Below, piece by piece: positions 31,784 through 42,776 of a stretch of 64,000 nt of DNA (the first letter of the stretch is position 1; each line of letters starts with the position of its first letter). Both the position numbers and the translations under genes were made by a program. The DNA is from Candida dubliniensis CD36 (lineage: Eukaryota > Ascomycota > Pichiomycetes > Serinales > Debaryomycetaceae): NCBI RefSeq assembly GCF_000026945.1, contig NC_012861.1, positions 1,116,001 to 1,180,000 of the forward strand, in the 5' to 3' direction. The notes beneath the pieces are model-generated. The model ran no database searches. It saw only the letters and a program-made list of their open reading frames with translations, and was not told the DNA's origin.

Positions 31784-32404
31784 TTATTTCTTAGCAGTTA
31801 ATCTTCTCAAGTAGAAGGCCAATTCTTCACCTTCCAAGATGTAACCATCACATCTACCAGATTGACCTGGTCTTGAAGAAATGACAGCGTATAATCTACC
31901 AGAACCGAATTGAGAGTCAACAGCGGATTCAATGGCAGCAGCACCAGATCTAGCAGCCAATTTTCTTTCGACTTTTCTTGATCTCTTGGCATCGGCAACT
32001 TCAGCAGCGTGAGCAGCGTGAGCACCACCCTTCTTTTTACCTAAAGTAGCACCGTAGTGGTTTTCGTACCATTGTCTGAATGGAGTAGCATCAATTTGAA
32101 CAACAGCAGATTTGGTCAAGGTGTTGGTTCTAACCAATTCGTTATTAGATGGATGGTAAACGACACCAGCAATTCTGGTTTTTCTGGATACACCTTCGGA
32201 ACCCCAAGAGAAGTTACCGGTTTCAACTCTCAAAGCTCTGAATTTTTGGTTACCACCTCTGGTTCTAACAGAGTGGATTCTTTTTGGACCAATCTTGGTG
32301 TTGGCTGGTTGTCTACCTAATTCGAACTTTCTCTTCTTTCTGAATTGGGCTCTTTTGGCACCAGTGGCGGATCTTTTGTGACGTGAATCTCTAGAAATAC
32401 CCAT
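31784..32404 (-). CDS. RPS8A: Ribosomal protein S8 (eS8)
   Basis: Small-subunit ribosomal protein eS8, 206 residues, uninterrupted coding frame. It starts MGISRDSRHKRSATGAKRAQ and has the family blocks GRQPANTKIG, RVETGNFSWGSEGVSRKTRI and SSRPGQSGRCDGYILEGEEL. Codon bias is very strong. The 5' UTR probably carries an intron: reading the minus strand, TACTAAC (32436-32430 region) and the acceptor CTATAG end just seven bases before the ATG, with a GTATGT donor at 32783-32778 (about 373 nt). The promoter carries Cbf1/Tbf1-like boxes. Confidence 0.96.
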   Translation of the reverse strand: MGISRDSRHKRSATGAKRAQFRKKRKFELGRQPANTKIGPKRIHSVRTRGGNQKFRALRVETGNFSWGSEGVSRKTRIAGVVYHPSNNELVRTNTLTKSAVVQIDATPFRQWYENHYGATLGKKKGGAHAAHAAEVADAKRSRKVERKLAARSGAAAIESAVDSQFGSGRLYAVISSRPGQSGRCDGYILEGEELAFYLRRLTAKK

Positions 32405-32410
32405 TTTTAC

Positions 32411-32783
32411 CTATAGCAATGTTGTTAGTAAACTTTGTTCTATGATGGAATCGCATTCCAACTAAAACAAATAATAGGAATATAACCAATTAGGAAAACT
32501 GTATTTGCAAAATTTTTGATTCCTGATGGAATGCTTTCAGTAATGGTTTCCCAAAATTTAATCAAGTTATCTTCTCTTCAATAAAGTTGCTGTAGTAGTA
32601 ATGGTGATAGTTGTATTTTAGAAGATGATTCCATTTAATTGTACAATATTTTGAACTTGGTGAATCTATTCTAACATAATCTCTTATTCCTTGTTCTTTT
32701 CCCATTCATATCAAAATATCCATTATATTCCTAATCATTGGTAATTCATATTATAGTTGATAGTACATGTTGTCTTTACATAC
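32411..32783 (-). other. Probable 5' UTR intron of RPS8A
   Basis: Donor GTATGT at 32783-32778, branch TTTACTAAC about 20 bp before the acceptor, and acceptor TTGCTATAG ending at 32411. The only nearby start codon follows the acceptor, so the intron would lie wholly in the leader. No snoRNA was recognised inside it. Confidence 0.65.
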
Positions 32784-33327
32784 ACTCTTGTATCACTGTT
32801 AATTGAAAGAAGACTGTAAATAAAACTTCTAAATTATGAAAAATTTTTTTATTTTGTTAACTGAGTGAGAAACCAAAGAGAAAAAAGAGCTCGCTCAGTC
32901 CAACAGTACTAGTATTGTGTGTGTTACATAGAATTCCACATAAGACTATGTGTGCGTGTAGCATTAACCAAAAAAAAAAAAATACTATGAGTGCATGTGG
33001 TAGCGATTTACATAGTTAAGTGCGAGATTTTATTGTGGTGAATAGAAAATAATACTGGGCAATACAAGAGCCTGTATATTGTTTGCCCACGTGTAAACAA
33101 AACATCACAGGGCTAAAGCCCTAATTTTATAAATTGCTTTTTTTTTTCTATTATGGGCTGCATTTATTTAATTGTATGACGCAGCTTTGTGTTACGTGAC
33201 CCCGATGTCAAAACAGAAAGAAAAAACTATTCAAAACAAAAATAAAGATAGAAAGGTAGATCTTTGCTAAAGCCATAATCATACCCACACATAGCTAAAC
33301 GTTCATTTTTGGAGAAGTAAAGGAAAT
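32784..33327. other. RPS8A-DPH3 divergent promoter region
   Basis: There is no gene. It contains the Cbf1/Tbf1-like cluster at 33088-33124 and another ACGTGAC motif near 33195. Confidence 0.5.
33088..33124. promoter_or_regulatory. CACGTG box and AGGGCTAAAGCCCTAA palindrome (Cbf1/Tbf1-like sites)
   Basis: CACGTG is at 33088-33093. Fifteen bases on, an inverted pair AGGGCT/AGCCCT (33109-33122) forms two facing GCCCTA-type sites. Cbf1 and Tbf1 are known to control ribosomal protein genes in C. albicans through such boxes. The site lies between the divergent RPS8A and DPH3 genes. Confidence 0.65.
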
Positions 33328-33540
33328 ATGGAATCAATATATGACGAAATAGAGATTGAAGATTTTACATTTGATCCAGTCCAACAAATATTTCAATACC
33401 CATGTCCCTGTGGTGATCGATTTGCCATTAGTTTATATGACATGCAAGAGGGAGAAGATATAGCTGTTTGTCCTAGTTGTTCATTGATGGTTAAAGTGAT
33501 ATTTGAACCTGAAGATTTAGAAGAGTATCTAGAAGGATGA
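33328..33540 (+). CDS. DPH3: CSL zinc-finger protein Dph3/Kti11
   Basis: Dph3 (Kti11) is a small iron/zinc protein that supplies electrons for diphthamide synthesis on eEF2 and works with Elongator in tRNA wobble-uridine modification. The 70-residue product is full length for the family: [12 protein letters not shown], the four metal cysteines in YPCPCGDRF and VCPSCSL, and [12 protein letters not shown] at the end. The only ATG with the complete domain is used. Confidence 0.96.
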   Translation: MESIYDEIEIEDFTFDPVQQIFQYPCPCGDRFAISLYDMQEGEDIAVCPSCSLMVKVIFEPEDLEEYLEG

Positions 33541-33600
33541 TAAGGTTTTTTTTTAAAAAAAGTGTTGTTTATGATTTCAATGCAAGAAAAATGAGATGAG

Positions 33601-33888
33601 ATGGACAATGAAGATATGTATTTGATCCGTTGTGTTAATGTTTAGGATTTCGACTTGAAACGAGATAAGTATCAGGTTCTTGACTGGGTCTCCACTCAAC
33701 TTTGTCAGAGTACAATCAACACATACCAGGATCAGGATGTTTTTCAAATAGTTGTTGGATGTGATAAACCAAAAATGTATAAAATTGGAAAAGCCACACG
33801 ATCAAGCTTCATTCAAGGCAAGAATAGTAAACAAAAAGCTAGTGTTGGAACAATATTTGGGTTTTATAAAAACAAAATATTTACATAG
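33601..33888 (+). other. Unassigned short reading frame interrupted by one TAG
   Basis: From ATG 33601 the frame reads 14 codons, meets TAG at 33643-33645, then stays open for 80 codons to 33888 (includes FQIVVGCDKPKMYKIGKATR). The downstream part has no ATG near its start and I recognise no family. TTTAG at 33641-33645 could be a splice acceptor, but no branch point or donor of normal spacing is visible. It could be a decayed gene, an unannotated spliced gene or chance. Confidence 0.25.
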
Positions 33889-33988
33889 GGAGTTTTATAT
33901 AGATTTTTAATATCAAAAAGTATTCACTTACATCATGGTAAATATTTTGTTTTCAATTGAAAATTCAAAAAAAGTTGGAAAAAAATAA

Positions 33989-34070
33989 CGACAACTGCAG
34001 GACTCGAACCTGCGCGGGCAAAGCCCAAAAGATTTCTAATCTTTCTCCTTAACCACTCGGACAAGTTGCC
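33989..34070 (-). tRNA. tRNA-Ser (anticodon AGA)
   Basis: An 82-nt class II tRNA: acceptor GGCAACT/AGTTGTC with one G-U pair, discriminator G at 33989, D-loop block GAGTGGTTAAGG, anticodon loop ATTAGAAAT (AGA), a long variable arm TGGGCTTTGCCC, and T arm GCAGGTTCGAGTCCTGC. There is no intron. It reads UCU/UCC serine codons and is not the CUG-reading tRNA-Ser(CAG) of this clade. The D stem carries a T-A pair where the usual fungal gene has G-C, a compensated change. Confidence 0.96.
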
Positions 34071-37000
34071 AATTACGAAAATTTGAAATTTCATGTATTA
34101 TTGAGAGGATTAAAACCCTTAAAAAATGATATCTTGTGTAATCGGTTTTCATTCAAGTAACATCTGTATTTCTTTCAAGTTACTGTTCAATTTCAAGCTA
34201 GCATTAGAACGGCAGCTTTTAAAGACGGTTTCATGTTTATAAAAATAAAGATATTCTTAAAGCATAGAAACAAACTTCATTAATTTGTGGGTTGTTCCTT
34301 TTTCTACACGTTTCCAAAGATTAATTTTTGCTTATCTGTAGTTTTGAGATTATGCATGAACTAGTAGTGATATATTGGTATTACTTTTACCACCACCTGG
34401 CTGGGTGATGGGGAAAAGGGAAGAAAGCAGGCTAGGTTGTTTTTGCTTCTTTCGTGCACGATTAAAATATAAATTATCGGGACATATCAACCACATCTTT
34501 ATTGTGTCAAACCTTATAGATAAGAAATGATGATAGAAGACGTCATAAAATATTAATAAAAACCATCATATATTACCAACATTAAGATTTTAGCCTTTTC
34601 TCCATTTCTTTTGAGATTATTTTCATGGATTCTCACAACCTCGGGTATATCAAGCATGGAAAGAAGGTAAATATAATGTAAGAAATCGTACTTGCGTTAT
34701 TTTTTCTTTGGCCGTGTCTGGTGTATTAATAGTAACTTTTTGGATTCACTATTTTTTTTTTCCCATATTTGTACCTTGAATTCTGACGGTGCAGATGGAA
34801 GGTGAATTTAACTTTTATGTTACGATTTTGTTACAGATTCTTGGTTATTGAAATTGAAGTTTGATAAATAGTTATTGTCAAACTTCTCTTTGTGTATTTC
34901 AAATGAATTTGTTCAACTAATATTACAACTACCAGTAGTACCAATGTCGATGCTTTGGATTTTTATTTTGCTTTGGTTAATAAGAAAAGCTAATTTTTTT
35001 GTTTGGCAACTACTACGATTCAATTGTGTAGAGAACAAGAAATATGATCAACGTCAATTGTTTAAAATTTCAAGTTTAGTTCAAGATTAAATGTTTAAAA
35101 AGTAGAATGGATTTAGACTTTTTAGAGTTATCATCGCCACTACTTCGTGAACAACAATGAAAACATCCAAATAGTTTGATCAAATCAAATTAATTAAATA
35201 GATATTGGTACTGTTATGAAAGAATTAATTTGGCCTAGTCAACTGTATGGTTATTGGAACCTAAAGGCGGCTTTTTTTTTTTCAAACTATTTTTGTATTA
35301 ATTTTGGATCGAAATATTTTCTCAGTCTTTTTTTTTGCCTCGAAAGGTTTTCGATTTAAGGAATTTTATTATTATTTGTAACAATGAACCATAACAAAGT
35401 TACGTAAGCGCACTTACTTGAACAATTTAGTGAACATACTTTCATTTCCTACCGTAATGGATATTTGTTTTGTCTTTTTGGATTGGCTATCAATAGAGAG
35501 AAAGAAAATCAAAGTTTGTTTAATGCTTTACTGTGGGAACGGAATTATTCAAACTAGGTACAAATACTAAAAGATGACACAATTTCATAACCAGTCTTTT
35601 TTTTTTTTTTTTCTTTTTGTCTTTCTTTTCCCCCCACTCAATTGTTGTTCTGGTACTAAAATCATCCTAAATCTTATATTTGTTCTGATATCATAACTAT
35701 CATTCTTATAAACGAGAAATGCTTCGAACAAAAAGTTTAAATCTACAGTGTCATATTTCCATTTATTGTCCCGACAACCAAAAAAAAAAAAAAAAACATG
35801 TTCTTGTTTCGGAAAGTTTTTCGGAATGTATTGATTATCTGTAAACGCAGGAAAAGAAAAGTTAATGCAAAATAGTTGAAGTTGCAGATTTTGGTGAAGG
35901 TGGTATGAGTTTGATGAAAAATAAGAAACATCCATATTTGTGCGTCAGTATTCAGTTAAATTGTCAAACGTTTGAAATACATATTTACCCATTATACTCT
36001 ATCAGAAACAATATCATAATTGAAAGCATGAAAGGGCACTTTGAAAAATTAGACAACCGTAGAGATACTTTTTATTAAACTGTCACTAAAACCGGTTACA
36101 AAATACTGCAGAAGAGGGCTTTGCTACAATTCTTTTTTTTTGGGGCGGGCAGAAAACTATTTTTTGCAATATTGGTTAAAAATAGAGAAATGGATTGTTT
36201 TTCCATATTAGGCATAAACATCCCAAAAAAACAAAAGTGCCCCAAATCCAAATTTCGGAAAGAAATTACGAGCTTTTTCTTTTGGATTGAGTTGATTATT
36301 ATCGATGTCGGAATTGAATAATTCTTTAAGGTATATTATTATTGAATGCCACGTAACCACTTGCTTGTCTCACAATTTTAATTATTTTTTTTCTTTAACA
36401 GGTAAACCAATTTCATTTGGGTACAGCTTATTGTCCTAAACTTATCCGTATTAAAAAAAAAAAAAAAGAAAACCTCACAAATTGTTCATATCAAATAACA
36501 ATGCTCTATCATTTGTCAGAAGGTAATGGCTAAGTACATTTTCAGAAGCTGTATGGTGACTGTAGAATTCTTTTTCTTTTGTACCGAGGGTGGACCGACC
36601 GGCCTGTTTATTTTAACTGCTCCGGCTCGAATTGTAGAAAAAGAATGTTTTGTGCCAAAGTTCTAATTAAACACTTTGTGTCAGTGGAAATAAATACCCG
36701 CAAGTAAAAACATTACACAAACAAGGATAATTTGTTTTATTGGAATATGTTGCCCTGGTGAGTAAGCACACACAAAACAATTCCATTGTGAACGCAAAAT
36801 GCAATAGTTTGTTTATTAATTTTAGAGAATGCACTAAATAAAAAACAATATACATCACACAATACAGTATTGTTAGCTCCTTAGTCGTTGTCGTCGTTGT
36901 TGTTGTCGTCGTTGTAGTATGTTATTAGGTCGATTAAAGATGAAATTTTTATTGTTTAATGGAAAAATCCAAGACAAGAGAAAAAAAAAAGGGATTTTGT

Positions 37001-40000
37001 GAATGAAAACTATTGGATGTAATTATTCTAATCAATCAAGCTAATTCTTAATACGTGCTTAATGAACTTACCGATATTCATAGAACACCCCTTGAGTATG
37101 ATCAGTCCAACCCAGTCCATGCAGATATTTCTTGACACCGATTTTTTTTCACGCCGTGACAAATAATATACTTGCAGTTTCAGTTGCGTTTGTAGATGCA
37201 TCTAACGTACATAACCATTCAAAACGTTCCGTGACGTTAAGTTAATTTAAGATAGTTCAGGCGAACAAAAAACTCAATAACCAACAGCAAAATAGTACCC
37301 ACATGTGATTCTTAAATTTCATTTCAACCGAAGTATACACCTATGAAGTGATACTGTGATTAGATATCGGGTTGAAAACTACGAGGAAGGGAGAAATTAG
37401 ATCATTTTTCGGATCAAGGATCAAGAAAAAGTCAACATTAAATCCGTCTCGGAATTTTTTATTTTGTGTAAGTATGTCGTTGCGGCGGGGGTAAGGAAAT
37501 ACCCGGTTCTATCTATCCATCTATCTAATAATTAAAACAAGGAAGGACTTATAAATGGTTGATTGATCAATTATTCTCCTCCATGTATTTGATTCTAAAG
37601 CACACTTGAACAGGTATACCTTTTTTTTTACAAGTGTTTAGATAACTACGTAATGCAATTTTTTTTTTTTTGAGTATCCTTCTTAGATGATGACGGTAGT
37701 ACTGAGGGGTAAATTGATGGAAACAGATATCAACTTGAAATTTATACGATAACGAACAAACAAACGGACGAACGACAGCTGCAAGTTCAACATCAGGGAG
37801 ATTTTTGCTTAAACAGATTGGATTAAGATCGGACAAGACAGGAGAGAAAGAACATTTCTCATTATGCACGATTTCTTGTCCTCACAATTTTGCACAACAT
37901 ACACTGACAACCTTCTAGATCATCAAGAAACCACCACTTTTACATCAACATGTATTGGAATTTTGCAATAAAACATCAAAGAGCATTGATATGAGATTCA
38001 ACTAGATGGATACAGAAACTACAGATCAGTAACATAATGCATTATCGTTGTTACTTTCTCTTGCTCAAACTGAAATTACACATGCATATACATACATGTA
38101 GCTTATTTCTTTGTCAAACTTTTTGGAATGACACAACTGCCATCAACAACAACAACAATAATCATGACAAGCGCTTATAGTTCAAAGCTTTTTGAGTTTT
38201 TTTTTTTGTTGTCTTTGTTGGATTGTTTTTTGAAATGTAAGATTCAAATCGTACTTGTTGTTGTGGTTGTTATGTTAAAATTCTTGGGTTCAAAAGTGAA
38301 TCTGTCGAGTACCTATTTGGGAAGTTTACTGATACATTTCAAATTAACCTATTACACGCAAAATTGACTTTGTCATCAGTACAATTGCCTTTTCTAATTC
38401 AGTTCTTTCAACAACAAAACATAAAAATTTATAAATTAGACTTAGACTGTAACTAGCATTTCCAGGTATAAAGATTCTCAACTTAGTTTAGATTTTACTT
38501 TGGTTGCTTTGTTAATTGTTAGAAAGATAAAGTTATCTATTTTTGTTGTTAGTGAACATAGTTTATTATCAAGAAAACAACAAGAGTTTCATAGTTCAAA
38601 ATGCGTGGTGAATGATAAATGCACACAGGTTTAAAACTTATTTAGAATTTCATTTAGCTCGATTAGTCACTGCTTCCCATTATTGTCACAACTAATTGAC
38701 TACTCTTATTTTTGAAATGAATAAACAAGGAGAAACAAAAAAAAAAAAACAACTTTCTTCTTTAGCTTAATGGAAAATTAAGGGTAGAAGTAAGAGTTGG
38801 CTGTTAGGTAAATTATTTTTTTTGGGGGAGATTTCTGGATTGGTGGGTGCTAGAGGAAGAGAGGAGGGTATATGGTAAAGGTCTTTGTGATGTGTATCTC
38901 TGCCGTGGGTACCTCATACGTTTCAAATTTTCTTGTTTATCTATTTTCTTGTTTTACCATTTTGTGCATTCAAAAAATAGAAAAAAGTTTTTAATTAACG
39001 TTAATCCACTATTGTTACTATTCTTCTTTCTACCATTCAAAACGTTTTCTTGCCACATTAACATACCTATAAACCCGCACACACATTGGTCAAGTATTTC
39101 ATAAGATGTTTTCACTTCCAATAATGGTTTGCAATTAGTTGTTTCCTAACCAATAACCATCCAATCTTTCGCTAATAATTAGTTTACCTAACTTACTTTG
39201 GAGTTTGCACAAAAGAAAGAGTATCAAATAAAATATTTGGTCGTTATGTTCGGTTAATTTGAAACCAAGATTTCAATTGTCTAAAGCAGGAAAGATACAA
39301 AAAAAAATTTAAAATATACATCACAAACTTATTGTTAGAATACTTGGCACCCCCGATCTACCCATCCGCTCAACCATCACTGGCAATATCACTATTTTCC
39401 CATTACAATTTAAAATGACAGAAAAAAAAAAAAAATAGAAACAAAAAAAAAAAAGGTTTTATTTTAGATGCAGATTGTGGTGGTGGTGCTACTACTGCAA
39501 GTTGGACTAAATGTATAGTTTAGGTTAGTGTAATTTAGTCTTGGTTTTGTCACTCTTTTCCTCTTACAATCGTTCTACTAAAGTAAATGAGAAAACACAA
39601 TACCTGAAGGGAGCGGAAATAGCCATTTATGCACAAGGGGGAAAAGAAACAGTCACCAAAGGGCAAAACACACAACAACAACGACAATCAGGTCAAACCC
39701 ACAAGAGGAAGAAAAAGAAGAGGACGAAAGAAAAAAAAAAAAAAAACTATAAAACTCTCACGAAATATCTTCTAAATCAATCACACCTACTTTACCACAA
39801 CCTTACTCACCATACTACTATACTACTACTAGTACACATCACACACTACACATAGCACATCACTTGACCAATTCATACACATACACACACACACACAAAC
39901 AAACACCATCCAGCCTATCCATCACACAACTTCAATAGGATTTTATTTTACTTCATTCTTTCTCTCTATCTTTTCTCATTGTTATTTCAAAGAAAGAGGA

Positions 40001-40153
40001 AAAAAAAAGGAAAACTCTCGGATAATATTTCCCCCCCATTCCACAAATAACAACCGGTTAAGTGCTAGTCTCACCACGACCAATCTATTATCATCGACAT
40101 TCTTTTTGTCTTTTACTTTTTTTTTTTTTCTTTGACAAGAGCATATCCAAGTT
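34071..40153. other. 6-kb gene-free region upstream of the Myb regulator
   Basis: No protein gene, tRNA or recognisable snoRNA was found on either strand; the longest frames are about 100 codons and built on poly-A/T or low-complexity sequence. Poly-T/A tracts, AC-rich runs (39825-39905) and isolated GC-rich patches (near 36595 and 37485) occur. Very long upstream regions are known for Candida transcription-factor genes, so this is read as regulatory sequence and a long leader, by inference. Confidence 0.5.
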
Positions 40154-41992
40154 ATGTTTAATAAACCAGACCATTATCCACCACAACATATCAACCGGTC
40201 TCACCAGGATCCAAATTTACATCATCAACCGTTCAATTATCCACATCAATACAATGGGTTGCCACCAATAGGAATGATGATACAACTGAATGCTCATTAC
40301 CAACCTCAAGCTCAACCGCAAGTACCGCAACCTGCAGCTATATCTCATGGTCAACTTCCTCTTCATCTCCAACAACAGCAGCCACCATTAGCACAGCAAC
40401 AACATTATATTCACCAACAACCAGTCTTCCACCAAGCTAACCATGTGGTAACACATGAACACAAACCAAATACCAGCCCTAACCATAAACGAGGCCCATG
40501 GTCCCGCGAGGAGGATGAAAAATTACTCGATTTAATCAAAGTTCATGGTGCTTCAAATTGGGTTAAGATATCCAGCAGCCTTGAAACTCGTACTGCCAAA
40601 CAATGTCGTGAAAGGTATCATCAGAATTTGAAGCCATCATTAAATAGATCTCCTATTACTGCAGAAGAGGGTGCCAAGATCGAGAGATTGGTTGCAATTC
40701 ATGGTAAGAAATGGGCTGAGATTTCTCGTCATTTGGAAGGACGTTCTGATAATGCCATTAAGAACTGGTGGAATGGCGGTGCTAATAGGAGAAGAAGAGC
40801 AAGTTTGGCCACCACAACTCTGATTCTCAATGAAAGTAATTCAAACGTCGGAGACCTTCAGAGACAATCCCCAACCTCAGAAACTTCCACTATCAATTCT
40901 GACGCTGAACTGACAAATAAAGAAGATTCTACTCATAATAAGTCGGTATTACCTCAGCCACAACCACAGCAGTCGACTGCTAATTATCCACCAGCAAGTG
41001 CCCCTGCTCAACCATCATCAATTTCTTCTCTGTATCAACCCCAGCCATTTCAACATGCACAACCACAGAGATTGCCTAGTTTCCATCAACTACCCCAAAT
41101 TGCATTTAAAACATCCATGTTTGGTAAGGACAATGAGAAAAACACTCTTCCAAGTTTATCTAAATCATTGCATCCAGACTCCTTTTCATCATCAACCCCA
41201 CCACCATTAGAAAACAATCAAGTTGCTGCTGGCAGTTCACCATTAAAATCAACCAGTCATAGATCGGCAAGTTTTGACATGAATTCCAATGTATTGCCAC
41301 CCATTTCTCAATCTAATAAGAGAAGATTGATTGACGATCAATTTGGTCGTAGACATTCTAGTGTTTCTTCAACACTTTTCCATAATCAAAAAAATGTATC
41401 TCATCCTAATTTACTTCTCGTCCATTCTGCCCGTACTTCTGTTAGTGGACCTAGTGGAAGTACTTATGGACCTGGGTCCCCATCATACAATGGATCACCA
41501 TTACTGATGAGCACAGCCGCATCAAGAAACAATTCAATCACTCATTTTGAACTTATCAACAATTCAACGGTGCTTTCAAGAAGATCAAGTACGTTTAATT
41601 CTGATTTTTTCCCTAATCCATTAGCCAAGGAAAACAACAATGGCATTGACAATAGTGCCAATAACCATAAACGACACGAGTCACAAAATTCATCTTTTAA
41701 TTCTCCAATGTTGACACCACTGACAAGGTTTTCGGTGTCTTCCATCACGTCAGCACATAATTCAACTATACACAATTACAATTCTTCTTCTGTGACATCC
41801 CCTAGCACATCGTTTAAAAATGCATATTCGGGTAGTAGCACATCAATAAATTTACCAGTTGAAGAGGAGTCAGAAATTGGTGTTGATAAACATAAAACCA
41901 ATGAACCCAACAGAGATGAAATTACAGTTGAACAAAACGGTGACGAGAATATTGGTAAAAAAAGAATGGCGGTTTCTTCATTACTTGATTAA
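40154..41992 (+). CDS. BAS1: Two-repeat Myb transcription factor (FlbD-like)
   Basis: The 612-residue protein has a Q/H/P-rich N terminus, then two Myb repeats (about 111-212): RGPWSREEDEKLLDLIKVHG with ASNWVKISSSL, and SPITAEEGAKIERLVAIHGK with KWAEISRHLEGRSDNAIKNW. The repeats match Aspergillus FlbD, a developmental regulator, more than three-repeat Bas1. The remainder is Ser/Asn/Pro-rich and disordered, with RRxSS-type phosphosites. I recall the C. albicans orthologue being listed as BAS1 (orf19.6874); that symbol is from memory and functional equivalence with yeast Bas1 is doubtful. The 6-kb upstream region suggests complex control. Confidence 0.85.
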   Translation: MFNKPDHYPPQHINRSHQDPNLHHQPFNYPHQYNGLPPIGMMIQLNAHYQPQAQPQVPQPAAISHGQLPLHLQQQQPPLAQQQHYIHQQPVFHQANHVVTHEHKPNTSPNHKRGPWSREEDEKLLDLIKVHGASNWVKISSSLETRTAKQCRERYHQNLKPSLNRSPITAEEGAKIERLVAIHGKKWAEISRHLEGRSDNAIKNWWNGGANRRRRASLATTTLILNESNSNVGDLQRQSPTSETSTINSDAELTNKEDSTHNKSVLPQPQPQQSTANYPPASAPAQPSSISSLYQPQPFQHAQPQRLPSFHQLPQIAFKTSMFGKDNEKNTLPSLSKSLHPDSFSSSTPPPLENNQVAAGSSPLKSTSHRSASFDMNSNVLPPISQSNKRRLIDDQFGRRHSSVSSTLFHNQKNVSHPNLLLVHSARTSVSGPSGSTYGPGSPSYNGSPLLMSTAASRNNSITHFELINNSTVLSRRSSTFNSDFFPNPLAKENNNGIDNSANNHKRHESQNSSFNSPMLTPLTRFSVSSITSAHNSTIHNYNSSSVTSPSTSFKNAYSGSSTSINLPVEEESEIGVDKHKTNEPNRDEITVEQNGDENIGKKRMAVSSLLD

Positions 41993-42776
41993 TGGTAATA
42001 CCTAGTTTTGTACATTGGTTCCACCTTATTATCAACTTCCCCAACTGCGACTTGTAATTTTATGTTTCCATTTCTTGCAATATATTTGTTTCCGATATCT
42101 GTATATTTACTTGTTACTCATTGTCAAATGTTTTATTATTTTTTTTTTTTTTTTTTGGTTTCTTACATAAGTGATTTGAATTGTCTTGTTGCTGTATTAA
42201 TTTTGTATTTTATTTGCACCACCAACGTTGGTAGACTTTAGTTGGTTTCTAACTTGTTAATTAGTTTGCAAGTTTTTGTCAGAAACAGGAGAATCAAGAG
42301 TTATTGAGTGGTAGACTTTTTCGTTTGTATATTTTTACTTTTTTTTTTTAATCTTGATAATTTTTTTTAATAATGTGATAGTATAGACTACATAGTCGAA
42401 AGCCTGGAATTCATGTTGAATATAGAACTTGAACAGTTAGCAAAAACATACAAATAGAAAAATGAAAGTACTTGATTGTAAGAGGTGCTGGAATGAGATG
42501 TAGATTTACAACGCTAAGTCCTCCTCCATAGTTCTTGATAAATTACACCAAGAAGAAATTAGACTCCTGAACTGATTGTCTTGCCAGACAACCCGAAAAA
42601 AACCCAACCAAGACGAACAAACAAAAAAAAAAAAAAAGGACAGAACAAAAGCCCACTACAACAACAGTAATAATTGACAAACTTATTCAAGCAACACTAG
42701 ATATCAATCCTTTTGTCATTTGACAGCCATATAGTTTTACTTTGACTTTGATTTTTACAATATATTTCTTTGTATC
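41993..42776. other. Myb gene 3' flank and VPS35 promoter
   Basis: There is no gene. It contains poly-T tracts (42134-42156, 42350-42370) and a poly-A run (42623-42637). Confidence 0.5.

Noticed and set aside
37684..37790. Possible C/D snoRNA (ATGATGA with nearby CTGA)
   Set aside because: The only CTGA is 13 bases from the C box and no terminal stem or rRNA match was found.
37567..37869. 100-codon minus-strand frame in the 6-kb gap
   Set aside because: Contains lysine runs from poly-T and no recognisable motif; isolated, with ordinary intergenic composition.
39541..39855. 104-codon plus-strand frame upstream of the Myb gene
   Set aside because: Lys/Gln/His-rich low complexity; probably leader or promoter DNA.
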